A DNA stretch of 64,000 nucleotides from Metridium senile (GCA_949775045.1 OX459102.1:5448185-5512184), one strand, 5' to 3'. Shown: positions 1-11,085, counted from the stretch's first letter. Notes: generated from the sequence alone by a model not told the origin. Numbers and translations: made by a program.

Positions 1-1650
1 TGTGACAAGATTCTGAAACCCCAGTCACGTGACCGCTAGAGGTGCGCCTCAAGTTGTTTGGACAGCGGAAGTTCAACGTCCTGCTGTGTTGCGTGCGTCT
101 CAGTGTCGTCGAGGAGTTGTGCTCTTGATTTATATTGTAAGACTTGTATGCATAACGCCAGTAGGTTGCATGCGACAGTTGTAGGCGAAAATCGCACAGT
201 CTAGATCAGCCTTAAGGTACACATAGCGCGTGCGCGTTTGCAACTTGGTCAAATCTGCAAATTTAAATTTTATAAAACAAATTTAACTGCATGACGTTTT
301 GTCTTAGCCCTCGTCTCATGTTTTGCCAATCTTGGCGAGCATTATACATTATACGCGCTTTTAATTGCATGTTGGTCAGATATGGCAATTTTTGTTTTAT
401 AACAAAAAAATACAAGTGTCGATTTTTAAATGTTTTCTTAGGTTCAATGCCGTGTTATGCTCTATAAGTACTCACAGCACGTATGCGCTGTTTTATTAAT
501 GTTTTCTATTAGTTGAACAAGGAACTGTTGTTATGCATAAAACATATTCTAGCGTTTTTCTGGGTAGCTAAGCACAGTTTCGTCAATTTTAAGCTTTTCT
601 TTGCTAGATGAGGCTTGCGTTGTGCAGTAAATTCGCACGTCTTCTGCCAGAAAAAGATATATAAAAAGTAATTATCAAAGACCCACAGATCCCTTCGGTT
701 GTACAATCGCTATTCGTTGACTCCGTCAACCATTTTTATACTATATAAGTATATATAAAAAAACCTCATAACAAATGATCATTTGATAGTTTTACAATGA
801 AAAGCAGTATGCGTGCTAAGTGCCCACCAGGGCTTTGGTGTGGCTAAAGAATCAAACAACAGCAGTCGTCTAACGACAAATTTAATAATTTAAAAGTAAT
901 GAATAAGATTACATAGAATTTTAGACTAAAGTAAAGATAATTTAGAGTTGTTAGCGTGCAATATATCAATATATTAGTAGTATTTTTGTTCAAGGATATA
1001 CAGGACACAATCGGGACGTTTTTTAAAAAAGCTCTTAACGCGTTTAGTGTACATCAATTTCCCCACAAAGTATACATTTTCTAAAAGCTTAAATAATAAA
1101 AATTACATATTTAGTTGAAGTTTTAAATAAAACTCATTAGTTTTGGAGAAATCGGGCATATAGTGAGAGAGTGTTGTCTTAGCGCGAGATGTTTATTTGC
1201 AAAAGTGTTAATGTAAACGGATCAATTTTTTTGACCTTATTATTGTACATATATTGATCTATCCAAGTGTGCCTGCGATTTGTCTTTTGGTGCTTTTTAA
1301 GTTCAACCTACATATTTTTCAGTGCATTCTTTAGTAAATGGCTAATATCTGACGAACGAAAACGAAAAAGAACAAACGCAGGCACTTTTTGAAACTAGAG
1401 CTTTATTTGATTCATCATGCCGATTTTCGCGTTAATTGGTCGTAAAACCCCTGCAAATAAACCTTTTAAAGGTGTATATTTTATCGAATGCTACTACTGA
1501 GAAATTTGTAGTTTTGTTTTAATAGGATTAAAAGATTATTTATTCGATGTTGACAAAGCTTTAGGCGCTGTAAGTCATTATGCATTACGTAAGAAATGTG
1601 ATCCTTGAATGATCGTAACATGACTTAAGACTATCTGGAACTCTAAGAAC
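1..1650. other. Non-coding stretch, no gene seen
   Basis: AT-rich sequence without a convincing coding frame; the longest open frames are short and have no recognisable composition. The first 150 bases are richer in CpG than what follows and could be the edge of a promoter or first exon lying outside the window, but nothing proves this. Confidence 0.5.
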
Positions 1651-1654
1651 TCTA

Positions 1655-2087
1655 AAGGCCCGTTCACACGAGCGATTTTTGCGGCGATTTGAGGTGCGAT
1701 TTTCGTGGCGATTTTTACGGCGATGAAAATTCGCGCGTGTGAACAACCGGCGATTTTACTGCGATTTTGGAAATTCACGACGCCGTGATATCGCAAGTGT
1801 TTTGAACATGTTCAAATTTGACCGCGATTCAGCTGCGATTTATTTCAGAAAACTGTGAAAATTAGAACTAGGAGTCCCCCAATAGGAAATGTGTAGCTAC
1901 TTTCCGTCATGGAAAGATGAAAAAGATCAAAAATGATCATTTTGTCATAAAACTCGCAGAAACTTGTAGCAAAAGTTTATACTGAAAAGCCGGTTGTTCA
2001 CACGCGCGTTTACATCGCCGTAAAATCGCTGTAAAAATCGCACCTCAAATCGCCGCAAAAATCGCTTGTGTGAACGGGCCTTTTAAA
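1655..2087. mobile_element. Palindromic MITE with GGCCCGTTCACACG ends
   Basis: Both ends carry the same roughly 95-bp sequence in inverted orientation, starting AAAGGCCCGTTCACACGAGC on the left and ending in its complement on the right. Inside each arm the word GCGATTT recurs at an exact 12-bp spacing (five units in the left arm), like subterminal transposase-binding repeats. There is no coding capacity, so it is a non-autonomous DNA transposon. The superfamily cannot be fixed because no clean target-site duplication is visible. Confidence 0.8.
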
Positions 2088-2458
2088 AGAACTAGTACAA
2101 TGATGAATTATCAAAATAAATATCAAAAACTTTGTATGTTGTCGCAGTTTAGTTTGGTTTTAGCTTACTTTGTTCAGTTTGTTTTCGCTGTATTAACATG
2201 ATACCATGTGTTCGTGACCTCAAAGATAACAAATTTTGCCAGCTTCTGTCATTAGATGATTTTAAATAATTTTTCTTTCAAAAAAAAAATATTTTTGAAC
2301 TCAATTTTCTATAAGGTTGTGGATCTCAATCTGAAGTTTTATTTAGTTTTTTTTAAAAACGTGTACTTTGAGGTGATTTGTGTCCTGTATATCCTCACTT
2401 CATTGTTTCAGGATTCAATTGGTGAATATATGCTGAAGTAGCTGAATGCCTAGCGTAA

Positions 2459-2460
2459 TA

Positions 2461-2500
<40 letters not shown>
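2459..2500. repeat. (GGCT)n microsatellite
   Basis: About nine to ten uninterrupted GGCT units. It lies about 45 bp beyond the stop codon of the minus-strand PAN/EGF gene. A minus-strand AATAAA near 2510 sits between stop codon and repeat and could be the polyadenylation signal. Confidence 0.95.
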
Positions 2501-2505
<5 letters not shown>

Positions 2506-2541
2506 GTTTTTATTAATTTCCTTTGAAGCATGACTAATATT

Positions 2542-2894
2542 CTATAAACTGACTATTCGAAAGTTACTGGCATTACTGGCTGACACTACACCGTTCTGGA
2601 TTTTCCCACCTATAACAGTGGCAGGGCAAACTTCGTGATGTCTGAATAATATGACATCCATATTCGAAATATCTTTGGCATTGAAACCTATCCCAGAATG
2701 CATTATGTTATTTCCGGAGGGTGTACGGTAGGAGTATATATCAACATCTATACGGTAGCTGTCGCTAGTGTTTGATATCGCACCAATGACTGCTCTGCAC
2801 ACCGTGTTTTTAATTTTCCCTCCTGACGCGTCGAGAAGAAGCTCATCTTCACTGATAACCACGTGATCTTTGCAGTTTTCAACTTGGTAGATAA
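2542..2894 (-). CDS. Distal copy of the last exon of the PAN/EGF gene (concanavalin-A-like domain, internally deleted)
   Basis: The exon opens after a pyrimidine-rich acceptor (TTTTTTCAG) with two bases that complete the codon left by the EGF exon at 10639, so phase agrees. It encodes about 117 residues ending at TAG. Segments such as YRIDVDIYSYRTP and a following GIGF look like strands of a concanavalin-A/LamG-like beta sandwich; that fold is my inference. Against the second copy at 6926-8302 it lacks about 60 residues between GGKIQNGV and the final NFRI, without breaking frame. Whether this or the proximal copy is used cannot be told; this one is the only copy with an intact frame. Confidence 0.6.
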
Positions 2895-3499
2895 CTGAAA
2901 AAATACATCGATTATTCGTTAACTAGATTTATTACCCGGTGACTAGTGTTCAATCTTGTGAAAGCCACTGTGTATGTTATAAGTTAAGCGGCGTTTACAC
3001 GAGCAATTTTTCCTTGACAAGTTTTTCTTTCGCTTATAACTTTATTAGCTTTTATTAGCAAAACTTAACAGATAATCAGATATACAGGGTACTAAGTACT
3101 GTAAATTCAAGTTTAAAAACAGATTTTAGGGTTGGATTTCACTCTTACTAGTGTCAATTCTCAAGTGCAATTGCTAATTAGTCAATGTCGTAATATATTC
3201 AACTGATGCATGGCAAGAATTATTACGCAAGATTACTGACTTTTTTAATTATTTGACACAGATTTCCCATTGAACTTTCAGTATATAGCTTTAAAATATA
3301 ATTCACAAAGGGATAACATAGTTTCTTTAATAATATTAAAAACTTCTAAAATAACACTTTAAAAAAAAGCGTTATTTAACACAAGGTTTTATTAACTTAC
3401 ATCGGACATTTACATATGACGTACAATAAACCTTACATAAACTGTTAGTCTTTATTAAACATTGTTCTCAGAGATTTGAGATTTGCTATTGAAAGACTC

Positions 3500-3650
3500 A
3501 AGACTTGTGCTATTAAGAGAGACTTGTGCTAGACTCGAGTCTTGTGCGAAAAGATTCGAGTCTTGTGCAAAAAGATTCGAGACTTGTGCGGAAAGATTTG
3601 ATATTTGTGCGAAAAGACTTGTGCCAAAAGACTTTTGTGCGAAAAGAGCG
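3500..3650. repeat. 22-bp minisatellite (CTTGTGCGAAAAGATTCGAG)
   Basis: About six diverged copies of a 20-23 bp unit related to CTTGTGCGAAAAGATTCGAG. It stays open in several frames on both strands, which accounts for the four overlapping small open frames here. I do not call a protein. Confidence 0.8.
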
Positions 3651-4131
3651 GATACCGAAGAAGTCGAAGAATAATGGCGGGTTTTCTGCTTTATCGTACG
3701 ATCGATCCTCCTTAGGTAAACAATCAACTTCTTTCGGGAAGAGAACCATGAACAAAGCTGTCATCATCCTACACTGAGCCATACATCTCTGTACGAAACC
3801 ATTTTTCATGAAATTACAGTTTAAAACTCGAAAGTGACGGGCCGAAATCTCCGTGTATACTAAAAGTAAACACACCAACATCTTCAGACTTTCTTCGTCT
3901 AATTAAATCCGCGCGGGCTTTTCACTGTTAGCGCATGTGTTAACCGATTCACCGCATTAAAGGAAGTACATAGTGGGCTCACAGCCGGTAAAAAGCAGTA
4001 CTGATACTAGATGACAGTGAGTCGAACAAAACTTAAAAGTGACGTGGGTTTTTTATTGATCTAGTTCATAGGGCATTTTAACTTTTTCAGTTTTAAATAT
4101 AAGAAATCCAGGTTTAAAAACTACTTCACAT

Positions 4132-4620
4132 TCATTTTCTTGTAATTTGGGCGAGACCGGAAATGACTCGGAGATCATAGTCGGTAATTGGATACTGACT
4201 ATTTCTTAACACATATTTTGCCATGATAAGTTTGAATTTTATATGTTCAGAGATAGGCAGCCAGTGTAATTCGATAAGTGTTGGAGTTATATGGTCGTAC
4301 TTTGAGGACATTGCAATCAAACGAGCAGCAGCATTCTGTACATGTTGAAGCTTTTGGACTACATATTTAGGAACATTGTACAAAATAGAGTTACAGTGAT
4401 CAAGCTTGGATGACACAAAAGCATGGACGAGTATCTTAGTTGTTTCCAGGTATATGAATTTTCTTATACGGGATATGTTACGCAGATGATAGAAGGCTGA
4501 TTTGCAGATTAAGTTAACGTGAGGTAAAAGAGTCATAGTATTATCAAAAATAACCCCAATGTTCCTTGCAGATACGGATGGTTTAACAATATCTTGACCA
4601 AAGCAAAGTGGTGGTAAAAA
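4132..4620 (-). pseudogene. LINE C-terminal region after an in-frame stop
   Basis: In the same frame as the RT segment. It carries the family-typical pattern of an NISRIRKFI stretch, LVHAFVSSKLDHCNS, LQHVQNAAARL and ELHWLPI, found after the RT thumb in CR1/L2-like elements. It ends at 4132. Confidence 0.85.
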
Positions 4621-5352
4621 CTACTGTGGGCTGAATTTGGAGTAGAGATAGAGTAGTTCTGTTTTGTCTGTATTTAGCTTTAATTTGTTTAGGGACATCC
4701 ATTTGTTAAGTTCGTTTAGACACTTCTCAATTTTAGTAATTGCTGTAGCCATTTCAAAGTCGTCGTTTGTTGAAAAGGAGATGTATAGCTGTGTATCATC
4801 AGCGTAGAGGTGGAATTTCATCTTATGGTATCGTAAAACATCAGCTATTGAAGCAGTGTATAATAAGTATAACATAGGACCAAGCACTGAGCCTTGCGGT
4901 ACACCACAACTTAGTACTTGAGGATCTGATTTAGTATTGTTGATCAAAACAGATTGCGTGCGGTCAGTGAGATAAGAATGTAACCATTTAAGGGCAGTGC
5001 CACGGATAGCAAATCTGGAGTTGAGTCTGTTGAGTAGGATTGTATGATCTACAGTATCAAATGCTGCAGACAAGTCGAGAAGCAAAAGTATGACGCAATG
5101 ACGTTTATCAATTGCACGCAGAATGTCGTTTTGTACACGTAGGAGAGCAGTTTCGCAGCTATGTAAAGGCTTGTAGGCGGATTGCAGAGGTTCATGTAGC
5201 TGATTGGATCCGAGGTAGTTTTGAAGGCGAACAGCAACAACTTTCTCAACAATTTTAGAGACGACTTTAAGATTTGTGATGTGCCTGAAGTTGCTTAGGA
5301 CCTCATGATCCATGGAAGGTTTTTTAAGTAGAGGTGATAGCACAGCAGTTTT
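4621..5352 (-). pseudogene. LINE reverse transcriptase domain
   Basis: About 240 residues with RT blocks in order: SAAFDTVDH (first catalytic Asp), [13 protein letters not shown] (block 4), YADDTQLY (catalytic DD) and [10 protein letters not shown] (block 6). This would copy element RNA into DNA at the target site. Reading stops at a TAG that lies in frame with the following 4132-4536 segment, so one substitution separates the two halves. Confidence 0.92.
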
Positions 5353-6137
5353 TTTAGAGAACAGGGAAAAACACCAGATTTCAAAGACAAATTAACAATA
5401 GTAGAAAACGTTGGCAGAAATATTTCAAACTGGTCCTTGAGCAGAGTGGCAGGAAACGGGTCCAGATAGCAAGATTTTGATACAACTTTTCGAGCAATGT
5501 TTGATAGTTCAGTGATTGAGGTTGAGGAGAAAGATTCCAGTTGACAGTTTAGTGTCGGTGCATCTATGGTATTGAAGAGATCAGGAGTTTCAAATTCTTT
5601 GATGTTACGTTTTATGTTAACGATCTTTTCATGGAAGAAATTCATAAATTTGGTTGCTAGCTCAGACGTAGAAGAACATGATGGAAGATTTTTCTCAGGT
5701 TTCTTATGAAGTAGGCGATCGACGGAGCGAAAAAGGGCATTGTTGTTATTGCCAGCTTCGCTGATGAGCCTAGAGTAGTAATTCATCTTTGACTTATATA
5801 TAGTGTGTTTCACGACTGTGCACTGTTCAATGTAGAGTTGGTGATCTGCTGTACAACCAGAACGACGCCAGCATCTTTCAAGCTTACGACAGGTAGTTTT
5901 TTGTTGTCTGATTTCATCGTTATACCAAGGTGCACTGGGCCGTAAAGTGATGGTCCTTGTTTGTAGAGGAGCATGCTTATCCAAAATAGTTGACAGAACG
6001 ATATCATATTGGTCACAGAGTTCCGTTAGATCTGATGGTGGCGACTTGAACAATGTGGACGATTCGATATGTGGACGATATGTGGACGATTCATGCAAGT
6101 TTTGAAAGGACTGAAAGGACAAAATATGACAGATCAA
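5295..6137 (-). pseudogene. LINE linker region between endonuclease and RT (fragment)
   Basis: Open for 280 residues. It contains the stretch HAPLQTRTITLRPSAPWYND, characteristic of the region just upstream of the RT domain in CR1/L2-type elements, followed by a helical region with many Lys and Arg. Near residue 265 it slips out of frame relative to the RT segment; the slip falls at a homopolymer around 5350. The missing endonuclease places the 5' truncation near 6140, next to a short GTGGACGATAT repeat. Confidence 0.85.
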
Positions 6138-6732
6138 GGTTTTTTTTGTCTTTTATTCAAAACCATCCATGTTGTATTTTAGAATGATTCATTACCCGGC
6201 ATTTGTGCCTGATATAGTATGAAAAAAACTATTTTTTATAAGTTGTGATTTTTTTCATATCGCTTCCGTTTTCGCAATTTTTTTCGGCTTCAAAATCTCG
6301 CGCGTAGGCATCCATTAAATGTTGATTATCTCGAAAACAAGCTCGGGACACCGCATTTTTCTTCTCATATCTGTAATCAACATTAAATTTCACATTAATA
6401 AATCGTAGTTTAAAGAAAAGTTTAACATTATTTCAAAAAGTAGCCAGTCACCTTAAACACTTCATTTTTACAACATAACATTTTTGATTATCAAAGTACT
6501 TTTCTAGAGTCGTGTATTAGTAACATTAATAAAAACAGCCAGACGATTTCAAAACAGGTACAAATTAATAAACTTTATTTTCAATTTGAAATCTTCAACC
6601 TAAAGTTTACAACTACAAATATAAACTGACAAACTGATTCAAAAACCCGTAGCTAAGAAAACATTTTCATTTCAAGAAGAAAAAAAAAAACTATTTTGGT
6701 ATGGGATTCAAGGAAAATCTATTGTCCAACTG

Positions 6733-6798
6733 GGGAATTCCACATTGAATTCACGAGTAAATCGTCTTTACTCGTGAATTCCATGTGGAATTCCACTT
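6733..6798. repeat. Near-perfect 60-bp hairpin
   Basis: Two arms of about 29 bp (GGAATTCCACATTGAATTCA.. and its complement) separated by only a few bases. Each arm contains GAATTC twice. It is probably the fused ends of a deleted inverted-repeat transposon. Confidence 0.8.
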
Positions 6799-6925
6799 GT
6801 TAGCTAGAGTCTGGTGCTAGTCACTATTATAAGCTACTATGTATCGTGCAGTGTCAACTATGTTCCACAAATACTGTATATTCTAATTATTCTTGGAGTG
6901 TTTGGCTTTGGCTAACCGTGCTAAT

Positions 6926-7356
6926 TGACCGCCGTGACTATTCGAATATTACGAAACTTAGCGCTATTTTCAAAGCCATTGTACACTACCACAGCACCTC
7001 GCTTGGTCAACGGGAAAAATGGAGTAAAGGTGTTTGAATAAACACCATCCAGAAACACCTTAACATACGTTGTGGTGACCTCTGCAGTAACATGGAACCA
7101 TGCGTAACCGGAGGTGGAGATGACACGAAGCACGCCGTTTTAGTGTCCGAAAATACACCGTTTTTGATTTTACCACCCTGACCAGTAAATTCGCATCTAA
7201 TTGAATGCAATCTGAAGTAAAAGACATCCATATTGAAAATATCTTGGACATTGAAACCCACCCCAACATGCATTTCGTTAGATCCCGGGGGTGTACGGTA
7301 TGAGAATATATCGACATCGATACGGTAGCTGACGCTAGGACTTGATATAGAAACGA
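6926..7356 (-). pseudogene. Proximal copy of the terminal PAN/EGF-gene exon, 3' part
   Basis: Aligns with the distal exon at 2542-2894 (SYRIDVDIFSYRTPPGSNEM against SYRIDVDIYSYRTPSGNNIM) but retains the C-terminal half: YVKVFLDGVYSNTF, PLTKRGAVVVYNGF and FRNIRI before a TAG. These are typical late strands of a concanavalin-A-like domain. The frame breaks near 7135, where one base is missing, and the 5' part is separated by a transposon. This copy therefore cannot encode the domain as it stands. Confidence 0.75.
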
Positions 7357-7365
7357 TGACTGATC

Positions 7366-8193
7366 CACAGGGAGCCCGGCTTTTTGTCGTTTCTTTTCAT
7401 TTTTCTCTCTCTTTATTTACGCTAATAATACGCTATATTATGTTTTCATCGGGATTCCTGTGGTATGAGACAGTTCCGACGTATTGATGTAATTAACAGT
7501 AACTCGATAAGAGGATTAACTCTTATCTGTAATGCACTCGCTAGTAACCGTTAATGTATAGAAGGGCTGAAACAACTGCTAGATGCCTCCATTAAAACTC
7601 ATATATAAAATGTTTTAAGCATTCTTTCATTGTTATAAATCCTCCAAACGTTTGTGTAATAAACATACTTTATGTTAGAATGTTAAAATTTGGGGAAATC
7701 TGAAATGATACGATTTAAAAGTCGAGTTTTAGTTACATGTTCACCGCTAGTTGCCCTGACCGAGGAGCTTACGAAACTTATTAACTAAGCCGTTAAATAA
7801 TTTTTATTCTTAGACGAGTAACAACTACTGATTTATGATCGTGGATTTTGTTATTCAAGTTTTTACTTGTACGGTTTACTTTGCGCTGTTAGATGGATTG
7901 TGTCACGAATAGAGAGTCGCTAAAAATAGCTGGTCAGGGCAAGTAGCGGTGGTGCTGTTACGATAATCTAGCAGTTTTTTCGGCCCTTCTCAATTATTGA
8001 CTGTTACTAGAGTGTGTTACAGATAAGAGTTTATCCTACTATCGAGTTACGGTTAATTACATCATCATGTTAAACGATACGTCGGAACTGTCTCATACCA
8101 CAGGAATCCCGATGAAAACATAATATAGCGTATTATTAGCACAAATAAAGAGAGAGAAAAATGAAAAGAAACGACAAAAAGCCGGGCTCCCTG
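7366..8193. mobile_element. 828-bp long-inverted-repeat DNA transposon inserted in an exon
   Basis: Starts CACAGGGAGCCCGGC and ends GCCGGGCTCCCTG. The arms are about 200 bp or more and near-identical, out to the GAAGGGC / GCCCTTC region on both sides. The flanks repeat TGACTGATC (7357-7365 and 8194-8202), consistent with a 9-bp target duplication (7 bp if the ends are drawn two bases further out). Long arms and a 9-bp duplication fit a Mutator-like element. No transposase is present. Confidence 0.85.
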
Positions 8194-8302
8194 TGACTGA
8201 TCATTCTGCACACTTCGGTCATCCCAACTCCTGACCCGTCAAGAACAATCTCTGTTTCATTGGTAATCACGTGACCATTGGAGTTTTCAACTTGGAAGGA
8301 AA
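8194..8302 (-). pseudogene. Proximal copy of the terminal PAN/EGF-gene exon, 5' part
   Basis: Begins after a TTTTCCAG acceptor in the same phase as the distal copy and encodes FQVENSNGHVITNETEIVLD, parallel to YQVENCKDHVVISEDELLLD in the distal exon. It runs to GTGTGCAGAATGATC and is then cut by the transposon. Removing the element and one target repeat still leaves a one-base offset to the 3' part, so the copy carried another indel. Confidence 0.75.
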
Positions 8303-8469
8303 CTGGAAAAGATAGAACGGTACATTATTACTCGGGATTTCTGTGGAATCCGAGTATAGGTTTCGCCTTTATTATTATTTTTTTTTTCATCTTCATCGCC
8401 AAAATGCCACACAAGCGCAGTATGGTCAATGTCACTTATACACACAAATATACGAAATAAACTGATGTA

Positions 8470-9265
8470 TTACGGTAATTCGGTGTTTACTTAAATCAAA
8501 CACACTCAACTAATGGTAATATATCATTAACTAATGTATTAGTGTGATAAGAAGTTTGACAAATGTAACTTTTCGCCGAATTTATTGCCTAGAAGCGATC
8601 AGTTTTGAAAGCGATTCAATTTAGAACCGCCGGGCCGAAACACAAACAGAACAGTGCTTCGATTCAAATCAGGTAATAAAACACATGTAATTCTGTGTAT
8701 GGTTTAACCTAAACACTCCAATAATGTAAATAAACCTTTAACTAATGTATTAGTGTTATAATAAGTTTGACAAACGGAAGTTTTCGCCTAGTTTATTACC
8801 TAGAAGTGATCAGTTTTGAAAGCGCTTTAAATAAGAACCGCCGGGCCGAAACACAAACAGAACAGTACTTCGATTCAAATCAGGTAATAAAACACATGTT
8901 ATTCTGTGTATGGTTTAACCTAAACACTCCAATAACGTAAATAAACCTTTAACTAACGTATTAGTGTTATAATAAGTTTGACAAATGGAAGTTTTCGCCT
9001 AGTTTATTACCTAGAAGTGATCAGTTTTGAAAGCGCTTTAAATAAGAACCGCCGGGCCGAAACACAAACAGAACAGTACTTCGATTCAAATCAGGTAATA
9101 AAACACATGTTATTCTGTGTATGGTTTAACCTAAACACTCCAATAATGTAAATAAACCTTTAACTAATGTATTAGTGTTATAATAAGTTTGATAAATGCA
9201 ACTTTTCGCCCAGTTTATTAACTAGAAGTGATCAGTTCTGAAAGCGCTTTAATTAAGAACCCGGC
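8470..9265. repeat. 211-bp tandem repeat, about four copies
   Basis: The landmark ACTAATGTATTAGTGT recurs at about 8530, 8741, 8952 (as ACTAACG) and 9163, giving a 211-bp period. The first copy is the most diverged and the middle two are nearly identical. It lies in the intron of the minus-strand PAN/EGF gene. A lone partial copy is at 10090-10204. Confidence 0.93.
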
Positions 9266-9335
9266 GGGTCTAAAACGCGGGTAGCGGGTGAAGGGTAGCG
9301 GGTGAAAGGTGAAGGGTAGCGGCTAAGGGTAACGA
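9265..9335. repeat. GGGTAGCGGGTGAA minisatellite
   Basis: Several short units of GGGTAGCGGGTGAA and shortened variants directly follow the 211-bp array. Confidence 0.7.
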
Positions 9336-10089
9336 AAAAACCTGAATATTATGATGTCCAGAATACTAGTAAGCTAAAATAATAATAGTGAAAAATATTA
9401 TAACTGACTTAATGCGTTTTTTTTTTTTTGCAAACGCTGAAAAGTTTAGACGTCGAGAAAACACAATTACGCTTTAAGTAAACGGAAAGTATATCAATTC
9501 ACGGTTAACTTAAAAAAAAAAAACTTAAAATATAACTCTCGATGTTCTCTTTTGTTGTCGACGTTAAAAATAAATGATACTTAAACTCATGTTTTAAGGT
9601 CATGTTTTAATTTATTACCACTCAATTTAATATCAGGTTTTATGTGTTAAAAAATTACTGTACAAACATTAAAATCGTGCAACATAGAGTACGCGCGTTT
9701 ATTACCGTGAACCAAAGTGTACTAACTAAAATGAACAAGATCAAACTAAATACCGCTAAAAACCACTCCAAATACTATATTTATTATCGCTTCTTTTGAT
9801 CTTAATTATTTAAAATGATAGAAAAATTATTTTGTCATCTTTTTATCTATCTAATTTGCCTAAATGTCTGACAAACAATAACACAAACTATAAAAGAAAC
9901 TATAACGTAAATATTGCAACTTAGAAACGGCACGCCATGAAAAAAATCACTCCAAACTCGTTGAAAAGAAGACACTAGCTTGTGGCTGTCTTTCAACTGG
10001 CCCAAAACTTCGTCCGAAACAATTATCTTTAAGGTAAGTACAGCTTGCCTCTGTAGCTAGTGTGAAAGAATACTCTCTCTTATTATCAC

Positions 10090-10298
10090 GTAATAAAACA
10101 CATGTTATTCTGTGTATGATTTAACCTAAACACTCCAATAATGATAATAAACCTTTAACTAACGTATTAGTGTTATAATAAGTTTGTCAAATGTAAGTTT
10201 TCGTGTTGATCTTCTGTGATCTTCCTTTGTCTTTTTAATATATTCCAAATGTACAAATGTTCTATTTATATGGCAACGTTTTTGAAATTAGGTGTATA
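10090..10298. mobile_element. Partial 211-bp repeat fused to half of a TACACCTA MITE
   Basis: 10090-10204 matches one half of the 211-bp unit. It passes directly into a GTGATCTTC..TTTGTCTTTT stretch and a terminal AATTAGGTGTA like the right half of the MITE at 50619-50850. The left half of that MITE is absent. Confidence 0.6.
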
Positions 10299-10389
10299 CA
10301 TTAAAATTATTTTGCACATTAAAGAGAATCCCGAGATTACGCAGTTTTGCGTCTTGTTCATTTACAATTGGCAATTTTTTTTATTCTAA

Positions 10390-10435
10390 AGAGAAGAGAA
10401 GAGAAGAGAAGAGAAGAGAAGAGAAGAGAAGAGAA
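10390..10435. repeat. (AAGAG)n microsatellite
   Basis: About nine GAAGA units, uninterrupted. Confidence 0.95.
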
Positions 10436-10638
10436 AGAAAAGCTTTGAAACATATTTATATAACAATAAAAGGCATATACAAAAAAACAGTATAGTCCAA
10501 TCGAAAAGTTTTTAAAAAAACACACAATATATGATTTAATAAAATAATTTGCAAACAAATATTTTAGAAAAAACTTATTAAACCTGCAGTGGATTAAAAT
10601 GTAGTTGAGACTTTTTCAACAATGTTTCAATGTTTTAC

Positions 10639-10756
10639 CTTTCCCACACTCTTCTCCTTTGAATCCCGTTGCACATTTGCATTGGTGTTTTTGGTCATTA
10701 AAGACGCATTCTGCTCCATTCAAGCACTTCTTGTTCTGGAATAACTCGCACGGGGT
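10639..10756 (-). CDS. EGF exon of secreted PAN/EGF protein
   Basis: 118-bp exon bounded by a TTTTTAG acceptor and a GTAAAA donor. It encodes one complete EGF-like domain of 39 residues: C-x7-C-x5-C-x8-C-x1-C-x8-C, with GAEC, CKC and GFKGEEC at the usual positions. It enters in phase 0 from the PAN exon at 16130 and leaves with one extra base, which both downstream terminal-exon copies complete. No calcium-binding D-x-D/N-E signature precedes the first cysteine, so a non-calcium EGF module is likely. Confidence 0.88.
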
Positions 10757-10928
10757 CTAAAAACAACATTTAGAATTAGTAAATTGTCATTTGACGATAT
10801 TTTGTAACAACTATTGTGATATATATCACAATAATGACTGAGGAGAGTTTAATTACTCAAATAAATGTGTAAAGTTGCTATATATATATATGTGTGTGAG
10901 GGTAGGAGTAAATTAACACAACTACAAA

Positions 10929-10981
10929 TTCATCTCGACAAGCCTGTTTTGTGAGATGTGAGTCTCACTTGTCAGGAGATT
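10929..10981 (-). ncRNA. Decayed type-I hammerhead ribozyme of the Penelope-like element
   Basis: Read on the minus strand the parts of a hammerhead occur in order: stem I AUCUC paired with GAGAU; core CUGACAA; stem II GUGAGA..UCUCAC; AAAA; stem III ACA paired with UGU around GGCU; cleavage triplet GUC; then the second strand of stem I. The consensus core is CUGANGA and GAAA. Here the two catalytic guanines (G8 and G12) are both A. Hammerheads are known from Penelope-like termini; activity is not expected for this copy. Confidence 0.65.
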
Positions 10982-11085
10982 TTAATGAGAGAAATATTCA
11001 TAATCATCACTTATAAGTATTGTTGTTTACAAATTAGTATTCATGATCAGGTGGGACATTTGAATGGGTGTTAGCTGTTGCGTAA

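Larger units (their letters stand above)
4100..6140 (-). mobile_element. 5'-truncated, decayed CR1/L2-type LINE
   Basis: Minus-strand non-LTR retrotransposon carrying the linker, reverse transcriptase and C-terminal region but no apurinic endonuclease, so it is 5'-truncated as is typical. RT motifs are clear: [22 protein letters not shown] and the catalytic [11 protein letters not shown]. The downstream stretch with LDHCNS and LQHVQNAAARLI is typical of CR1/L2/Rex-like families. The copy is dead: a frameshift at an A-run near 5350 and an in-frame TAG at 4621-4623. The 3' boundary is approximate. Confidence 0.9.

Noticed and set aside
3455..3881. Four overlapping small proteins
   Set aside because: A 22-bp minisatellite explains the open frames on both strands.
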